Under the pieces are notes generated by a model. It made no database searches, was not told where the DNA came from, and saw only the letters and a list, made by a program, of their open reading frames with translations. From DATHTC01 sp963746805 (GTDB lineage: Bacteria > Actinomycetota > Thermoleophilia > Gaiellales > Gaiellaceae), in contig CAVVCQ010000008.1 in the NCBI GenBank assembly GCA_963746805.1, positions 434,001 to 498,000 on the forward strand: 64,000 bases of DNA, written 5' to 3'. The position numbers and the translations under genes were made by a program. Of this stretch, positions 1 through 8,627 are shown one piece after another (position 1 is the stretch's first letter; every line of letters starts with the position of its first letter).

Positions 1-30
1 TTTCGCCCCATCTTTCACTACCCTTTGGCG

Positions 31-2382
31 ATGGCGACTGCCGAGCCCGCGCCTCTGACCATGGGCGAGTCCTCGCGGGCCCTCGCCGAGCAGTGGCGCC
101 GCCTCCGCTGGTCGGCCACCGCGGTCGCGCTGCTGACGAGCCCAGCCGCGTTCATCTGGCTCCACGAGGTCGAGGGCTGGGGACTCGGCGCGTCGCTGCT
201 CGCCACCTTCCTGATCGTGATCGCCTTCCGCGGGATGATCGATCTCGCGTTCAAGCGCGCGATCCCGTGGCCGAGCCTGTTCGGCGACGACAGTCGGAAG
301 CTGCGGGAGGAGGACGTCGTCAACCGGCGCCGCGTCTGGTTCTGGCGCTTCTGGCTCCGCGCGGCGATCTGGATCGCGATCATCGCCATCCCCATCTCGC
401 TGCTGCTCCAGCGAGCCGGCCAGGATCTGCTCATCCAGGTGCTGCCGCTCCTGATCATGCTGCCGCTGTTCCTGGTCTTCAACTTCGTCATCCTGTTCGG
501 GCCGCTGCTGCTGATGAACCTGTCGCAGATCCGCGGCTTCGAGCCCGGCGACGCCGAGTGGGGCGTCCGGCTCGAGGACGTGCGCGGCCAGGCCGAGGCG
601 AAGGAGGAGGTCCGGCGTGTCGTCGCGCTGTGGCAGTCGGGCGAGGCCTTCGAACGGGCGGGCGGCAAGCGCGAGCGCGGGCTGCTCTTCCTCGGCGCGC
701 CCGGCACCGGCAAGACGATGCTCGCGAAGGCGATCGCGACCGGCTTCAACTCGCCGTTCGTCTCCATCCCCGGCTCCGGCTTCGCGGCGACCTTCATCGG
801 CATCGACGCGATCGTCGTCCGCTACGTCGCGTGGAAGGCGAAGCGGCTCGCCCGCAAGTGGGGCGGCCAGTGCATCGTCTTCATCGACGAGATCGACGCG
901 GTCGGCATGCGCCGCAACTCGCTCAACCCGGGCATGGGAGGCGCCGGGACGTTCGGCCCGGTCGACCTGCAGGAGCTGCTCTTCTACGGCCCGAACGGCG
1001 CGCTCAATCCCAGCGGCGACCTCATCCTCGAGACGCGCGCCTGGCGCGAGCGCCTGTTCGCCGAGCGGGCGGAGTCGCCGCACGTGCGCGGAGCGGCCTT
1101 TGCACAGCGCGTCAACGGGCTCGTCGGCTTCATGTTCCCCGGCGGGATGCAGGGCGGCGGCGGCCTCGCGCTGAACCAGCTGCTCGTGGTGATGGACGGG
1201 ATCGACAACCCGCCCTTCGGCAAGCGCGTGATGACGAACCGGATGAACACGTTCCTCGACGCGACGTACATCGTCCCGCGCCGGATGGGCCGCACCTCGC
1301 TCCGGCTGCGCCCGCCGCGTCCGCGGGCAGAGCAGATCTACTTCATCGGTGCGACGAACGTGCCGATCGACCGGCTCGATCCGGCGCTCATCCGTCCCGG
1401 CCGGATGGGCCGGCACGTCTGGTTCCGGACGCCGACGAAGCACGACCGGCTCGACGTCTTCGACCTCTACCTCGACAAGGTCGACCACGACCCCGACCTC
1501 GACACCGAGCAGCGCCGCGACGAGCTCGCCCGGATCACCAACGGCTACTCGCCGGCGATGATCGACCAGGTCTGCTCGATGGCGCTGACGATCGCGCACC
1601 ACACCGGGCGCGAGCGCTTCTCCTGGGACGACCTCGTCGAGGCGATGACGACGATCGAGTCCGGCACGGCGATCGGGATCGAGTACATCCAGAAGGAGAC
1701 GGAGGCGGTCGCCATCCACGAAGCCGGCCACGCGGTCGCCGGCCACGTCTTCATGGAGGGGGCGGAGTCGACGCGACTCTCGATCAAGATGCGCGGCGGC
1801 TCGCTCGGGCACCACCAGGCGCTCGACAAGGAGGAGCGCTTCAGCCGCTTCCGCAGCGAGGAGATGGCGCGTCTCGTCTGGACGCTCGGCGCGATGGCCG
1901 CGGAGCGCGTCTTCTACGGCGAGAACTCGAGCGGTGTCGGCGGGGACGTGATGAGCGCCACCACCCAGGCCGCGTTCATGGTCGGCGCCTCCGCGATGGG
2001 CCCCGAGTCCGTCCCGGTCGTCGCGCTCGACGACGAGAACGAGGACGAGGCCCGTGAGCGCGTGATGAAGCGCTTCGAGAAGATCGGCATGCAGATCATG
2101 AACCGCACCGGCACCGGCGGCGGCCCGTTCGAGCAGAACCCGATCGGCGGCGTGCTCTCCGACCCGTCCAAGAAGGCCATGGCTGCGCAGATCCTCGGCC
2201 AGGCCTACGTGCAGGCCTACAACCTCGTGCAGGAGAACCGCGAAGGGGTCAGGGCGATCGCCGACGAGCTGATCGAGCGGAAGGAGATCTTCGGCGACGA
2301 CCTCGTCGCGCTCCTCGACCGGCAGAAGCTCAGGAAGCCCGACGTCGACTTCGCGAACGAGGCGTCATGGCCGAAGGTGTGA
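31..2382 (+). CDS. FtsH-like membrane AAA+ metalloprotease with two extra loops
   Basis: Predicted 783-residue membrane-anchored ATP-dependent zinc protease. Hydrophobic segments lie around residues 28-45, 51-68, 107-127 and 135-163, followed by a AAA+ module: Walker A GAPGTGKT near 221, Walker B VFIDEID near 285, and an arginine-finger region DPALIRPGRMGR near 453. An M41 protease domain follows, with zinc motif HEAGH near 563 and a downstream GGD as likely third ligand. Canonical FtsH has about 15 residues between Walker B and the ALNQLL helix; here there are about 90, and a second loop of about 40 residues precedes IGATN. N-terminal topology also differs from the usual two-helix FtsH. ATG at 31 is chosen; an in-frame TTG lies at 25 and the frame is open to the window edge, so a further upstream start is possible. 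It overlaps the next gene by 16 bases. Confidence 0.9.
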   Translation: MATAEPAPLTMGESSRALAEQWRRLRWSATAVALLTSPAAFIWLHEVEGWGLGASLLATFLIVIAFRGMIDLAFKRAIPWPSLFGDDSRKLREEDVVNRRRVWFWRFWLRAAIWIAIIAIPISLLLQRAGQDLLIQVLPLLIMLPLFLVFNFVILFGPLLLMNLSQIRGFEPGDAEWGVRLEDVRGQAEAKEEVRRVVALWQSGEAFERAGGKRERGLLFLGAPGTGKTMLAKAIATGFNSPFVSIPGSGFAATFIGIDAIVVRYVAWKAKRLARKWGGQCIVFIDEIDAVGMRRNSLNPGMGGAGTFGPVDLQELLFYGPNGALNPSGDLILETRAWRERLFAERAESPHVRGAAFAQRVNGLVGFMFPGGMQGGGGLALNQLLVVMDGIDNPPFGKRVMTNRMNTFLDATYIVPRRMGRTSLRLRPPRPRAEQIYFIGATNVPIDRLDPALIRPGRMGRHVWFRTPTKHDRLDVFDLYLDKVDHDPDLDTEQRRDELARITNGYSPAMIDQVCSMALTIAHHTGRERFSWDDLVEAMTTIESGTAIGIEYIQKETEAVAIHEAGHAVAGHVFMEGAESTRLSIKMRGGSLGHHQALDKEERFSRFRSEEMARLVWTLGAMAAERVFYGENSSGVGGDVMSATTQAAFMVGASAMGPESVPVVALDDENEDEARERVMKRFEKIGMQIMNRTGTGGGPFEQNPIGGVLSDPSKKAMAAQILGQAYVQAYNLVQENREGVRAIADELIERKEIFGDDLVALLDRQKLRKPDVDFANEASWPKV

Positions 2383-3200
2383 CCGAGCCGGCCCAGGAGG
2401 AGCGCGACTCGCTCATCCGACGCCCGCGCGAGGAGGTGCGGGTGCACCGCCTCCGCTTCGCGATCGCATACCTCTCGCTCGCCGTGCTCGCGGGCATCGC
2501 CGTCGGCGCGGCCGTCCTCGCGATGGACGACTCGCGGAAGGAGTCGAGCGTAGCCTGGTCGACGTGGCAGCCCGAGGAGAACGAAGCGGCTCGCCCGAAG
2601 GAGATCGGCGACTACGTCGCGACGCGCTACACGCACCCGAACGGCTCGCCGCTCGTCCTCGTCTTCGCCAGCGAGCCGTCGATCAAGACGGCCGAGACGG
2701 ACGTGCCCATCCGCTGGGTCGCGATCCGCGGCGACGAGGCGGCGGGCGAGGAGGACGAGGTCGTCGAGACGTCCGACTCGGTGATGTACGTCCTCTGCGG
2801 CACCGGCGAGAACTGCGCCATCGACGAGGGCGAGCCCTCGGCCGACCGCTACCGGCTGCTGCGCCGCGAGGCGCTCGAGCTCGCGCTCTACTCCTTCAAG
2901 TACACGGACGCGGACTCGGTGATCGCGCTGCTGCCGCCGAGCACCGATACCGAGAGCGAGACGACCGAGGCGACGACGCTCTTCTTCCAGAAGGACCACT
3001 TCAACGCCGAGCTCTCGCGGCCGCTGCAGATGACGCTGTCACGTCCCGACACGACGACGCCGGTCGCGCTCGACGCGACCGAGAGCCTCACGGTCGACCG
3101 GCTCACGCGGCCGCACCTGTTCACGTACGAGTACCGCCAGGCGCAGGAGGGCAGCGCGGTCATGCTGCTCGCGCCGGTCGCCCTCGCCGCGAGTCGGTGA
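2367..3200 (+). CDS. Membrane-anchored protein of unknown function, partner of the FtsH-like protease
   Basis: 277-residue protein I do not recognise. It has a short charged cytoplasmic head, one membrane helix at about residues 31-53 (AIAYLSLAVLAGIAVGAAV), and a roughly 220-residue extracytoplasmic domain rich in acidic residues and Thr, with two Cys in CGTGENC near residue 142. The ATG lies inside the protease gene (16-base overlap), and its stop is fused to the next start as GTGA, so the three genes probably form one translationally coupled operon. A role as substrate adaptor or modulator of the protease is inference from coupling only. Confidence 0.75.
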   Translation: MAEGVTEPAQEERDSLIRRPREEVRVHRLRFAIAYLSLAVLAGIAVGAAVLAMDDSRKESSVAWSTWQPEENEAARPKEIGDYVATRYTHPNGSPLVLVFASEPSIKTAETDVPIRWVAIRGDEAAGEEDEVVETSDSVMYVLCGTGENCAIDEGEPSADRYRLLRREALELALYSFKYTDADSVIALLPPSTDTESETTEATTLFFQKDHFNAELSRPLQMTLSRPDTTTPVALDATESLTVDRLTRPHLFTYEYRQAQEGSAVMLLAPVALAASR

Positions 3201-3616
3201 CCGCCGCGCACCGCGCCGCGCTGGCGCGGGCAAAGGCGCGGCTCGACACGCTCGACCTCTACCCCGAGCCGGTCTCGCTGCGGCGGGTCAAGATCGTCGT
3301 CGCGCCCTGGTTCTTCCGGGTCCCCGGCTTCCGCCGCTACCACGGCTACGCGCTCGTGCGGACGATCCTCGTGCGCCGCCCCGACCCGTCGGACGACCTC
3401 GTCACGCACGAGCTCTGTCACGTCTGGCAGATGCAGCGGCGCCCGCTCCACGTCGTCTGGAGCTGGCTCGTGCACTCGTACCGCGGCAACCCCTACGAGG
3501 TGGAGGCACGAGCCGCCACCGCGGCGACGAGGGCGACCGCCGCCACCGCGCCGAGCAGCGCGGCCTCGGCGACGACCTCCCACCAGGCGAGGCCGGGCAC
3601 GCCCAGCACGTCGTAG
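3197..3616 (+). CDS. Small putative zincin-like protein (HELCH motif)
   Basis: 139 residues from a GTG that overlaps the upstream stop (GTGA). The middle carries THELCHVWQMQ (near residue 75), matching the HExxH metallopeptidase signature, followed by YRGNPYEVEA about 30 residues later, which resembles the short minigluzincin-like layout where a downstream Glu completes the site. The last ~35 residues are low-complexity Ala/Thr/Ser and lie antisense to the convergent HAAS gene (124-base overlap), so the natural protein may end near the EVEAR segment, with an indel having removed the stop. No signal peptide is seen. Zinc binding is predicted from motif only. Confidence 0.65.
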   Translation: MTAAHRAALARAKARLDTLDLYPEPVSLRRVKIVVAPWFFRVPGFRRYHGYALVRTILVRRPDPSDDLVTHELCHVWQMQRRPLHVVWSWLVHSYRGNPYEVEARAATAATRATAATAPSSAASATTSHQARPGTPSTS

Positions 3617-4056
3617 AGCCACGCGCGCCGAAGCCCGGAGGCGAGCGCGAGCAGCGCCGCGAGGCCCAGCGCGATCGCTCCCGGTACCACGCGACGGAGC
3701 ACCAGCGCGAACAGCCCGAACGCGCCGCAGAGCAGGGCGAGTTGCTGCGGCACCCGGACGGATGCCGGCGTGGCGGCCGCGCTCGGCCAGGGCGCCGGCG
3801 GGAGGACGTTCTCCGCCGCGCCGAACGCGACGACGAGCCCGACGGCGGCGACCGCGCCGCCGAGCAGGCCCCACGGAGGCGGGTAGCCCGCCGCCACGAC
3901 GCGCGCCGCGCCGAAGCGGCGAATCGCCTCGTCCTCGCCGACCGCCTCCGCCGACTCCCGCAGGTGCGCCTCGACCTCGTCGAGGATCCGCCTCCGGGCA
4001 AACGGCCTGTGGCGGAGGCGTCGGCGGAGCTCCGCGAGGTAGGCGTCGATCGTCAC
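3493..4056 (-). CDS. HAAS-type (DUF1700-like) membrane protein paired with PadR
   Basis: 188-residue protein. The N-terminal ~50 residues (AYLAELRRRLRHRP then ILDEVEAHLRE) match the helical HAAS-type domain that usually sits beside PadR regulators; four or five hydrophobic segments follow from about residue 60. The GTG start overlaps the PadR stop by four bases (GTGA), so the two are co-translated. Known PadR-HAAS pairs couple a repressor to a membrane sensor or effector; the signal here is unknown. The 3' end overlaps the convergent zincin-like gene. Confidence 0.8.
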   Translation of the reverse strand: MTIDAYLAELRRRLRHRPFARRRILDEVEAHLRESAEAVGEDEAIRRFGAARVVAAGYPPPWGLLGGAVAAVGLVVAFGAAENVLPPAPWPSAAATPASVRVPQQLALLCGAFGLFALVLRRVVPGAIALGLAALLALASGLRRAWLYDVLGVPGLAWWEVVAEAALLGAVAAVALVAAVAARASTS

Positions 4057-4367
4057 GTTCCGACCACGGCCTCGATCGCGCGGGCCAGCAGCGCCCATTC
4101 CTTCCGCTCGCGTACGAGGAGGGAGCGGCCGCCGGGGGTCAGCTGATAGACGCGCCGGCGCCGCGCCGAACCGGTCGACCACTCGCTCGTGACCAGCGCG
4201 TCGCGCTCGAGCCGGTGCAGGGCGGGATAGACGGTGCCCTCCGGGTAGTCGAAGTAGCCGCCGCTGCGGTCGCGCATGAGCTCGATGGCGCGATAGCCGT
4301 GCGCCGGGCCGCGGCCGAGCGTGGCGAGGAGCAGGAGGTCGAGCTGCGGTCGCGACTCGCGAGCCAT
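4053..4367 (-). CDS. PadR family transcriptional regulator
   Basis: 104-residue winged-helix protein. It shows the PadR hallmarks: LDLLLLATLGRGPAHGY at residues 9-25, then EGTVYPALHRLERDALV as recognition helix and wing. It is the first gene of a two-gene operon with the HAAS protein. Upstream on the same strand is a near-consensus promoter (TTGACA, 17 bases, CATAGT) whose -10 falls in a CATAG-N5-CTATG palindrome ending in the start codon. Autorepression at that site and a leaderless transcript are therefore likely (inference). Confidence 0.9.
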   Translation of the reverse strand: MARESRPQLDLLLLATLGRGPAHGYRAIELMRDRSGGYFDYPEGTVYPALHRLERDALVTSEWSTGSARRRRVYQLTPGGRSLLVRERKEWALLARAIEAVVGT

Positions 4368-4402
4368 AGACCGACTATGCCTAGGTTATCTATGTATGTC
4401 AA
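4365..4402 (-). promoter_or_regulatory. PadR promoter with palindromic operator; predicted leaderless mRNA
   Basis: Read on the minus strand: -35 TTGACA (4402-4397), spacer of exactly 17 bases, -10 CATAGT (4379-4374), then six bases to the ATG. A CATAG-N5-CTATG inverted repeat (4365-4379) spans the -10 and the start codon. There is no room for a ribosome-binding site, so translation is probably leaderless. The -35 overlaps the stop codon of the methyltransferase gene next door. Confidence 0.65.
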
Positions 4403-5130
4403 GCACGCTCGTAGACCGAGACGTGCGCCGACGCCGCGGCCGTGAACGGCGACCCCGCCCAGTCCGCATAGCGCGCACGGAGCTGCAGGCCGGCGAGTCG
4501 GGCCATCAGGTCGAGCTCGGTCGGCCACGCGTAGCGCACCTGCACGGGAAAGAGCCTCGTCCCCTCGCCGGAGATGAGGACGTGCTGCGAGAAGACGGTC
4601 TGCGCGGCGGCGTCGAGCTGCGAGACGTCGAGCACGAGGTGGTCGAGCTTCGTGCGGACCGCGGAGACACGCTGACCGCGGTCGTAGCGAGAGAGGTCGG
4701 GAACGAACGCCTCGATGAGGAACACGCCCTCGTCGTCGAGGTGCTCGGCCACGCGCTCGAAGCAGCGGATCTGGCTCTCCTGATCGGGCAGCGCGAACAG
4801 GGTGTTGAACGCGACGAAGACGACGCGGAACGTCCCCTCGACCGGCACGTCGGTGAAGTCGCCCATCGTGACCGGGATCGCCTCCCCGCCGGGCTTCGCG
4901 CGCAGGCGCTCGACCATGCGCTCGGAGGCGTCGATGCCGTGGACCTCGACGCCGCGGGCGGCGAGCGGGAGCGCGATCCGCCCGCTGCCGATCGCGAGCT
5001 CGAGCACACGGCCGTCGCCGGCCAGCTCGGCGAGGAGCTCCACCGCGCTCGCGGGATCGAGCTCCGCGTACCACTCGTCGTAGACGTCGGCGATCCGGTC
5101 GCCGTAGGTCGGAGGCTCGTATCCCTCCAC
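4399..5130 (-). CDS. Class I SAM-dependent methyltransferase
   Basis: 243 residues. SAM-binding motif I is VLELAIGSGRIALPLA (about residue 42), followed by the acidic motif II loop VHGIDASERMV and a post-motif FVAFNTLF. The C-terminal half is beta-rich, as in the group of small-molecule methyltransferases. The substrate cannot be told from sequence. It is monocistronic, facing tRNA-Glu, and its stop codon lies within the -35 of the PadR promoter. Confidence 0.85.
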   Translation of the reverse strand: MEGYEPPTYGDRIADVYDEWYAELDPASAVELLAELAGDGRVLELAIGSGRIALPLAARGVEVHGIDASERMVERLRAKPGGEAIPVTMGDFTDVPVEGTFRVVFVAFNTLFALPDQESQIRCFERVAEHLDDEGVFLIEAFVPDLSRYDRGQRVSAVRTKLDHLVLDVSQLDAAAQTVFSQHVLISGEGTRLFPVQVRYAWPTELDLMARLAGLQLRARYADWAGSPFTAAASAHVSVYERA

Positions 5131-5154
5131 GGGTCAAGGCTATCCTCACTCCGG

Positions 5155-5227
5155 GCCCCCATCGACTAGCGGCCCAGGTCGCCACCCTTTCAAGGTGGTA
5201 GCGCGGGTTCGAATCCCGCTGGGGGCA
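5155..5227 (+). tRNA. tRNA-Glu (TTC)
   Basis: 73-nt cloverleaf: acceptor GCCCCCA pairs with TGGGGGC, anticodon stem CCACC/GGTGG with loop CTTTCAA (anticodon TTC), T-loop GGTTCGAATCC, discriminator A. CCA is not encoded (TCA follows). Confidence 0.95.
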
Positions 5228-5286
5228 TCAAGCTGCAACCCCGCATCGCTCCAACGGATGCAGGCAGTGCCCTCAACGCTGCGCAC

Positions 5287-5745
5287 ATGAGCCACGAAGA
5301 CTTCGTACCGCCCGACTTCGCAGTCCCGGCCCGGCTCGAGACCGAGCTGTTCACGCTCCAGCCGCTCGGGCCAGAGCACAACGAGCGCGACTACGACGCC
5401 TGGACGTCCTCGAAGGAGCACATCCACGCGACCCCCGGCTGGCACGACAGCTCGTGGCCGCGAGCGATGACCCTGGACGAGAACCGCGCCGACCTCGAGC
5501 GCCATGCCGACGACTTCCGAAAGCGCACGGGCTTCACCTACACCGTGCTCGACCGCCCGAGCGGGGACGTCGTCGGCTGCGTCTACATCTATCCGGCTCG
5601 GGACAGCGAGCACGACGCGCGCGTGCTCTCGTGGGTGCGGGCCAGTCGCGCCGACCTGGACGTTCCGTTGTGGCGCAGCGTCGGCGACTGGATCGCCGCG
5701 GAGTGGCCGTTCCGCAGCGTCGAGTACGCCGAGCGGCCCGGCTAG
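5287..5745 (+). CDS. GNAT-like N-acetyltransferase
   Basis: 152 residues. N-terminal strand TELFTLQPLGPEHNERDYDAW and the central GDVVGCVYIYPA match the beta-strand/P-loop entry of the GNAT fold, with a later Trp-rich helix. The acyl-CoA loop Q/RxxGxG is poorly conserved, so this may be a diverged or non-catalytic family member. ATG at 5287 has no clear ribosome-binding site. It sits alone between tRNA-Glu and a methyltransferase. Confidence 0.7.
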   Translation: MSHEDFVPPDFAVPARLETELFTLQPLGPEHNERDYDAWTSSKEHIHATPGWHDSSWPRAMTLDENRADLERHADDFRKRTGFTYTVLDRPSGDVVGCVYIYPARDSEHDARVLSWVRASRADLDVPLWRSVGDWIAAEWPFRSVEYAERPG

Positions 5746-5871
5746 GCGTCCTTCAAACAGGTTGAAGCGGAAGTCTTCTGGGCCGCTTCGCGCGGCTTCA
5801 GTTGTGCAATCCCACGTGCGGCGTGAGCGACCGCATAGCATTTCGGCGGCCGTCTTCCTACGGAGGGAGCC

Positions 5872-6720
5872 GTGGCGAGCATCGACCCTTATCGCGTGAC
5901 GGACAAGCTGGACGATGCCGTCCTCGACACGATCGTGACGCGCCTCGAGGTGCGTGGCCGGCACCCGGTCTTCGTGCGAATGATGGATGAGTATCTCGAC
6001 GCGATGGGCATCGATGACGCCACGGCGGTCATCGACCTTGGCTGCGGAACTGGTATCGCGTCGCGTCGCGTCGCCCGCCGGCCGGGTTTTTCCGGCCACG
6101 TCACCGGCATCGACCAGAGCCCCTTTCTGATCGACGCGGCCACCCGGTTCGGGGACGATGAGAACCTCGCCGGTCGCATCGACTTCCGCGTCGGTGATAC
6201 ACACAGCCTCGACCTTGGCGCGGGCGAGTTCGATGCAGTCATCGCGCACACGCTGATCAGTCACGTCGAGCGCCCCGCAGCCGTGCTCGAGGAAATCGTC
6301 CGCATCGCCAAGCCGGGCAGTTCGATCGGGATCTTCGACGGCGACTACGCGTCGCTGACCTTCGGCCATCCCGATCCCGATCAGGGCAAACGTGACGACG
6401 AAGCTCTGATCGCCGCCATCGTCACCAACCCACGCGTCATGCGCCAGATGCCGATCCTGGTTCAGGAAGCTGGACTGGAACTCGTTGCGTCGTTCCCCTA
6501 CGTCCTCGCCGAGGTTGGAAACGCCGACTTCTGGCTCCCAGCGATCGCGTCCTTCCGCAGGCTGATGCCTACCGCCGGCGCCATGACCGCAGCCGAAGCG
6601 AACGCTTGGGGCGATCGCTTGACACAGGCATCGGAGTCGGGCCTCTTCTTCGGCGCCAGCAACTACTACGGATACGTCCTGCGCAAGCCAGCGCGGTCGA
6701 CTCACAAGCGAAATCGCTGA
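5872..6720 (+). CDS. Class I SAM-dependent methyltransferase (UbiE-like)
   Basis: 282 residues from GTG, with a good ribosome-binding site GGAGGG 4-10 bases upstream. Motif I is VIDLGCGTGIASRRVA (near residue 55), motif II GIDQSPFLIDAA, and the post-motif FDAVIAHTLISHV followed by LEEIVRIAKPGSSIGI is the typical Methyltransf_11/25 layout. The long C-terminal helical cap (FWLPAIASFRRLMP) suggests a small-molecule substrate. Base use is slightly less GC-rich than its neighbours, compatible with horizontal acquisition. Confidence 0.88.
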   Translation: MASIDPYRVTDKLDDAVLDTIVTRLEVRGRHPVFVRMMDEYLDAMGIDDATAVIDLGCGTGIASRRVARRPGFSGHVTGIDQSPFLIDAATRFGDDENLAGRIDFRVGDTHSLDLGAGEFDAVIAHTLISHVERPAAVLEEIVRIAKPGSSIGIFDGDYASLTFGHPDPDQGKRDDEALIAAIVTNPRVMRQMPILVQEAGLELVASFPYVLAEVGNADFWLPAIASFRRLMPTAGAMTAAEANAWGDRLTQASESGLFFGASNYYGYVLRKPARSTHKRNR

Positions 6721-6980
6721 CGGCAGCACGGGCGCCGACGGGGTGGATCTACTGATCTGGCGTGCGGCTGCTCGAGGCCTGATGTGGAATTCCCCGCGCT
6801 CTAGCCTCTACCAGCTGCCTCGATCGTCGCGCGAGCTTGACAGCGTTCGAAAGGCGGAGAAGACTCCTGCTGCGGCCAGGGGAGAGGAGCTGCGGTCGAG
6901 AGACTTTTCCTCACCCATCGTTGGCCGCGGCAGTTGTGCTCTTACAGGAAGCTCGTTCGGACACGGACAAGGAGAGACGC

Positions 6981-7400
6981 ATGCGGCGAACGAAGTCGTT
7001 CCTATTCCTGGCTAGTGCGTTGTCGCTACTAGCGCTGCTTGGTGTCGGTCCAGCATCGAGTGCTCCCGACCCGAGTAACAACAAGAACGCGATCTTCGTC
7101 GATCTCGACTGTGGCGGGGACAGCGTGGTCGCGACGGGCATCCTCCAGAGTCACTCGCCGACGTTCCTTGTCGTCTCTTCGGAATCTCCGGCGATCGAAG
7201 CCGGCAGCGCCGGTAGCACCTTCGGCTACGACTTGTGGGACAACGCCGACCGAACCGGGCCCCCGGTAGCGTCGTTCCGCCAGCCCGGGTTCTTTGGAAC
7301 GAATCAACAGCAGCTCACCGCCTGCGACTTCACGCTCCCGAACTTCGACGGGTGGTTCACCGCCTACTTCATGTTCACTCCGAGAGGCGGCCTCAAGTAA
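6981..7400 (+). CDS. Secreted protein of unknown function
   Basis: 139 residues. The Sec signal peptide has an RR-T-K head, the hydrophobic core FLFLASALSLLALLGV and likely cleavage at ASSA near residue 30. The mature ~110 residues contain two Cys and are predicted beta-rich (NAIFVDLDCGGDSVVATG). ATG at 6981 is preceded by AAGGAGAG. A longer in-frame reading from 6837 lacks a ribosome site and would bury the signal peptide, so it is rejected. Confidence 0.75.
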   Translation: MRRTKSFLFLASALSLLALLGVGPASSAPDPSNNKNAIFVDLDCGGDSVVATGILQSHSPTFLVVSSESPAIEAGSAGSTFGYDLWDNADRTGPPVASFRQPGFFGTNQQQLTACDFTLPNFDGWFTAYFMFTPRGGLK

Positions 7401-7575
7401 GGGCGTGAACACGCAGCAGCAGCGGTTCCATGACGAGCGCTGCCGGAAGCGGACGCACGCCCGGCTGAGGGCGCGGCGGGCTGCCGCGTAGCCATCAGTC
7501 TGCGCGAAGATCCCGAGAGCACGCGCCCCTCGGCGACCAGCGGCTCGATCATCGATCGGATCTTCGAGCCGTCCA

Positions 7576-8538
7576 TCAGCCCGCAAGGATCTGGTTCAGC
7601 TCGGGCGGGCTCGGACACCAGGCCGAGGCAAGCGCCGCCTGATCCCATCCGGACAGGCCTGCCCCCGCCCGGTAGGCGCTCTCCAGGAACGCAAGCACGG
7701 CCCCTCTCGGGTGCGCGGCCCTGCGCACGGCTTCGTACGGAAGGAGAGCGAGCGAGCCGCTCCCTTGCTCGGACCAACGCGCCTCGGCAGGGCGCAACGG
7801 CTGTCGACGAAGTCCGGCGGGCTCGGGAGCCGTGTACGAGTAGTAGGACGGCTCCCGCACGTTCGCGTCCCCCGCCCAGAAGCCGAACGAAACCACCTCG
7901 TGGGAGTACGCCTCCTGATTGACCCGATCGGCGGCGGGCAGCGCCGGCGCGCGCCCGCCGCCGAAGCGGGTGAGCGCCAGGTCGAACGAGTGCCAGAAGA
8001 GATGAACGGGACTCGTCTTCCCGCAGTACCACCCCGCGAACTCCTCGAACACGTCGTCCGTCCACCCGAGGACGTGCCAGAAGCGCTCGACCGCGTCCCG
8101 GTCGTACGAGGCGTGTTCGCGGTCGTCGGGGAACGGCGTCGGCACCGCCAGGCGATACGGCTGCTCGCGGATCTCGACGTCGATCCCGAGCGCCGCGAGC
8201 GTCGCGTGCAGCTTCTCGTCGAACGCCGCGACCGAGAGCCCGTCCGCAAGCTCGAACGACTCCACCTCCCCACGGCTCGTCCGAACGACCAGCCGGTGAT
8301 CGACGAGGTCGAAGTCGATCTCGAAGGCGACACCACCTCGTGCCTGCATCCGGCGCGTCGTCAGGCCGCGCACATCGACGTACAGCGGGACGTGCCACCA
8401 GTGGTTTCGCGGTGCCGTGGAGGCCATGCGCACCTTGCCGACGATCTGCACCCACCGGTGCAGCGTTTCCTTCGTCTCCTCCCAGCCGTCCAGGCTCAAC
8501 TCGGGAAGCACCAGCTGCGCACGCTTCGTCGCGCTCAC
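7576..8538 (-). CDS. DUF5996 family protein
   Basis: 320 residues matching the DUF5996 family by its N-terminal pattern (LHRWVQIVGKVRM, then WWHVPLYVDVRGLTT) and the His/Trp-rich core HLFWHSFDLALTRF near residue 180. The function is unknown; it is cytoplasmic, with no signal peptide. The GTG start overlaps, as GTGA, the stop of a short upstream reading frame that begins like a UBP-type zinc finger. Confidence 0.85.
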   Translation of the reverse strand: MSATKRAQLVLPELSLDGWEETKETLHRWVQIVGKVRMASTAPRNHWWHVPLYVDVRGLTTRRMQARGGVAFEIDFDLVDHRLVVRTSRGEVESFELADGLSVAAFDEKLHATLAALGIDVEIREQPYRLAVPTPFPDDREHASYDRDAVERFWHVLGWTDDVFEEFAGWYCGKTSPVHLFWHSFDLALTRFGGGRAPALPAADRVNQEAYSHEVVSFGFWAGDANVREPSYYSYTAPEPAGLRRQPLRPAEARWSEQGSGSLALLPYEAVRRAAHPRGAVLAFLESAYRAGAGLSGWDQAALASAWCPSPPELNQILAG

Positions 8539-8627
8539 GGACTCACGCCCCGTGACTGCACTGCACCAGCGAGCCGCCGATCATCAAGCGTCACCCGGAT
8601 CTGGTCGAGGTGGCTGCAGACTGCCAT
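8535..8627 (-). pseudogene. Truncated start of a UBP-type zinc-finger protein
   Basis: A 30-codon frame beginning MAVCSHLDQIRVT, which resembles the first residues of small UBP-type zinc-finger proteins (C-x-HLDQIRVT). The Cys/His-rich remainder is missing. Its TGA overlaps the GTG of the DUF5996 gene, so either it is the remnant of an upstream operon gene or it now acts as a short coupling leader. The rest of the gene-free stretch 8628-8873 shows only the ribosome-binding site of the YCII gene. Confidence 0.4.

Noticed and set aside
7401..7575. Minus-strand fragment reading KIRSMIEPLVAEGRVL
   Set aside because: Looks protein-like for about 20 residues but has no recognisable family or complete frame; too weak to call a remnant.
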